Below are positions 5,294 through 6,491 of a stretch of DNA of 6,491 bases, one piece after another. Position 1 is the first letter of the stretch, and every line of letters begins with the position of its first letter. Below the pieces are notes generated by a model. It did no database searches. It was not told where the DNA came from and saw nothing but the letters and a program-made list of their open reading frames with translations. The DNA lies in NCBI GenBank assembly GCA_964511185.1, contig CAZEDU010000182.1, positions 1 to 6,491 of the forward strand. Reading direction: 5' to 3'. A program made the position numbers and the translations under genes. The stretch is from CAZEDU01 sp964511185. GTDB lineage: Bacteria; Myxococcota; Myxococcia; Myxococcales; Myxococcaceae.

Positions 5294-6180
5294 GCTTCGA
5301 CCTGGAGGGCTTCCTCGCGCGCGAGAAGCGCAAGGTCGAAGCCTTGCTCGACGCGCGCTTGGCGGCCCTCTCTGCGGGCGTCCCCCCTTCGCTGGTCGAG
5401 GCGATGCGCTACTCGCTCGTCGACGGCGGCAAGCGGCTGCGGCCCATCCTGTGCCTGAGCTTCGCGCGCGCGCTGGGCCAGGTGACGCGCGCGGCGGAGG
5501 ACGCGGCCTGCGCGGTGGAGATGATTCACACCTACTCGCTCATTCACGACGACCTCCCCGCGATGGATGACGACGACCTGCGCCGGGGCCGGCCGACCAG
5601 CCACAAGGTGTTCGGCGAGGCGATGGCCATCCTCGCCGGGGACGCGCTCTTGACCGAGGCGTTTGGGCTCGTGGCCGGAGACGACGGCGGCGCCGAGGCG
5701 GCGACGCGGGCGGCGCTGGCGCGGGAGCTCGCGCGCGGCGCCGGCGCGGCCGGCATGGTCGGGGGCCAGGTGCTCGACATCGCCGCCGATCGCCCCGCCG
5801 AGCTCGAGTACATGGTGGCGCTGCACAGGAAGAAGACTGGCGCGTTGATCCGGGCCGCGTGCCGCATGGGCGCCATCGCGGCCGGCGCTTCGCCCGACGC
5901 GCTGGAGCGCGCGAGCACCTACGGCGAGGCGGTGGGGCTGGCCTTTCAGATCGCCGACGACGTGCTCGACGTCACCGCGACGCCCGAGGCGATGGGCAAG
6001 CCCACCGGCGCCGACGCCGCGGCGGGCCGCTTCACGTTCCCCGCCGTGCTGGGGCTCGACAGGTCGCGCGCGCTCGCGGACGAGCAGGTGCAGTTGGCCG
6101 CCGCGGCGGTTCGGCCCTTCGAGCCGGAAGAAGGTCCGCTCTGCGCGCTGGCGCGGTACGCGGTCGAGCGGTCGACGTGA
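5290..6180 (+). CDS. ispA: Farnesyl diphosphate synthase (short-chain polyprenyl synthetase, IspA)
   Basis: This cytoplasmic prenyltransferase condenses dimethylallyl and isopentenyl diphosphate to geranyl and then farnesyl diphosphate, the precursor for undecaprenyl carriers, quinone tails, carotenoids and other terpenoids. The 296-aa product (E. coli IspA is 299) has GGKRLRP (46-52), the first aspartate-rich motif DDLPAMD (D87, D88, D93) followed by DDLRRGRPT, KTGALI (182-187), GLAFQIADDVLD (second aspartate-rich motif D223, D224, D227) and GKPTG (236-240). Two facts favour farnesyl over geranylgeranyl product: the two-residue insertion in the first motif (DDxxxxD) and an aromatic residue (Y82) five positions before it, the eubacterial FPP synthase pattern; other chain lengths cannot be excluded. 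R247 (GRFTFP) replaces a lysine present in E. coli (GKSTYP). Start GTG 5290 overlaps the receiver stop as GTGA and has GAGG 5 nt upstream; the frame is open further upstream but there the receiver gene occupies the DNA. Its stop overlaps the dxs start. Confidence 0.95.
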   Translation: MSFDLEGFLAREKRKVEALLDARLAALSAGVPPSLVEAMRYSLVDGGKRLRPILCLSFARALGQVTRAAEDAACAVEMIHTYSLIHDDLPAMDDDDLRRGRPTSHKVFGEAMAILAGDALLTEAFGLVAGDDGGAEAATRAALARELARGAGAAGMVGGQVLDIAADRPAELEYMVALHRKKTGALIRAACRMGAIAAGASPDALERASTYGEAVGLAFQIADDVLDVTATPEAMGKPTGADAAAGRFTFPAVLGLDRSRALADEQVQLAAAAVRPFEPEEGPLCALARYAVERST

Positions 6181-6491
6181 GCCGGCTGCTGGACGGCATC
6201 CGCTCACCGGCCGACGTGCGTCAGCTCGGGACCGACCAGCTGCCCGCGCTGTGCGCCGAGCTGCGCGAAGGGATCATCGGCGTGTGCGGCCGCGTCGGCG
6301 GCCACTTGGGCGCCTCGCTGGGCGCGGTCGAGCTGATCGTCGGCCTGCACCGCGTCTTCAAGTCGCCGGTCGATCAGCTCGTCTTCGACGTGGGCCACCA
6401 GGCGTACGCGCACAAGCTGTTGACGGGCAGGGCGGCCCGCATGGCCACGCTGCGGCAAGCCGGCGGTCTGGCGCCGTTTCTGGATCCGCTC
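6177..6491 (+). CDS. dxs: 1-deoxy-D-xylulose-5-phosphate synthase, N-terminal part (3' partial)
   Basis: DXS joins pyruvate and glyceraldehyde 3-phosphate, using thiamine diphosphate, in the first step of the MEP isoprenoid pathway; its product line feeds IspA encoded just upstream. The 105 visible residues match the family N-terminus: LLDGIRSPADVRQL at the start, GGHLGASLGAVELIVGLHRVF (41-61), VFDVGHQAYAHKLLTGR (69-85) and TLRQAGGLAPF (91-101). H43 and H74 fall at the same spacing as H49 and H80 in E. coli DXS. The remainder (roughly five sixths of the protein, including most of the cofactor and transketolase domains) is beyond the window. The GTG start overlaps the ispA stop (GTGA, 6177-6180) and gives a normal-length N-terminus; an internal GTG at 6216 would remove the conserved first helix. 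The ribosome binding site is weak (GAGCGG at 6166-6171), so coupling to ispA translation is likely. Confidence 0.95.
   Translation, partial: MSRLLDGIRSPADVRQLGTDQLPALCAELREGIIGVCGRVGGHLGASLGAVELIVGLHRVFKSPVDQLVFDVGHQAYAHKLLTGRAARMATLRQAGGLAPFLDPL

Noticed and set aside
5215..6207. 330-codon minus-strand frame opposite ispA
   Set aside because: ispA is certain from its aspartate-rich motifs; the antisense product shows no domain.

Overview
The window is GC-rich (strong G/C bias at third codon positions) and almost wholly coding. It holds seven genes, all on the + strand, with the first and last cut by the window edges. Gene content (FHA/TPR membrane proteins, a stand-alone CheY-like receiver, and xseA-xseB-ispA-dxs in a row), many GTG starts and base composition suggest a myxobacterium or a close relative (Myxococcota). 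This is inferred from style and gene order, since there is no rRNA gene here.

Left part (1-2917): two consecutive genes encode single-pass membrane proteins. The first has lost its N-terminus to the window edge. It has a basic cytoplasmic linker, one membrane helix, a probable beta-sandwich domain and a C-terminal helical domain with a cysteine pair. The second is complete (567 aa): an N-terminal FHA phosphothreonine-binding domain, one membrane helix and a long TPR-like helical region. Both appear to be oriented with the N-terminus inside and the C-terminus outside. They look like a paired phospho-signalling or scaffold module of unknown role.

Right part (2914-6491): xseA (exonuclease VII large subunit), xseB (small subunit), a single-domain response regulator, ispA (farnesyl diphosphate synthase) and the start of dxs. 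xseB-ispA-dxs is an old bacterial gene order, also seen in E. coli. Here xseA is added in front and a receiver gene sits between xseB and ispA. The junctions are very tight: ATGA overlap FHA/xseA, 39 nt xseA/xseB, 10 nt xseB/receiver, GTGA overlap receiver/ispA and GTGA overlap ispA/dxs. The genes from 1214 onward therefore probably form one polycistronic, translationally coupled operon. No promoter, terminator, RNA gene, mobile element or CRISPR array is visible, and no gap exceeds 40 nt.

Points most worth a second look: a QGDLF peptide at the XseA N-terminus that resembles the beta-sliding-clamp-binding consensus; the receiver embedded and coupled inside the isoprenoid/exonuclease operon; a perfect palindrome just before the xseA start; a C7 tract that decides which xseB start is in frame; and a shared cysteine/TPR motif in the two membrane proteins.
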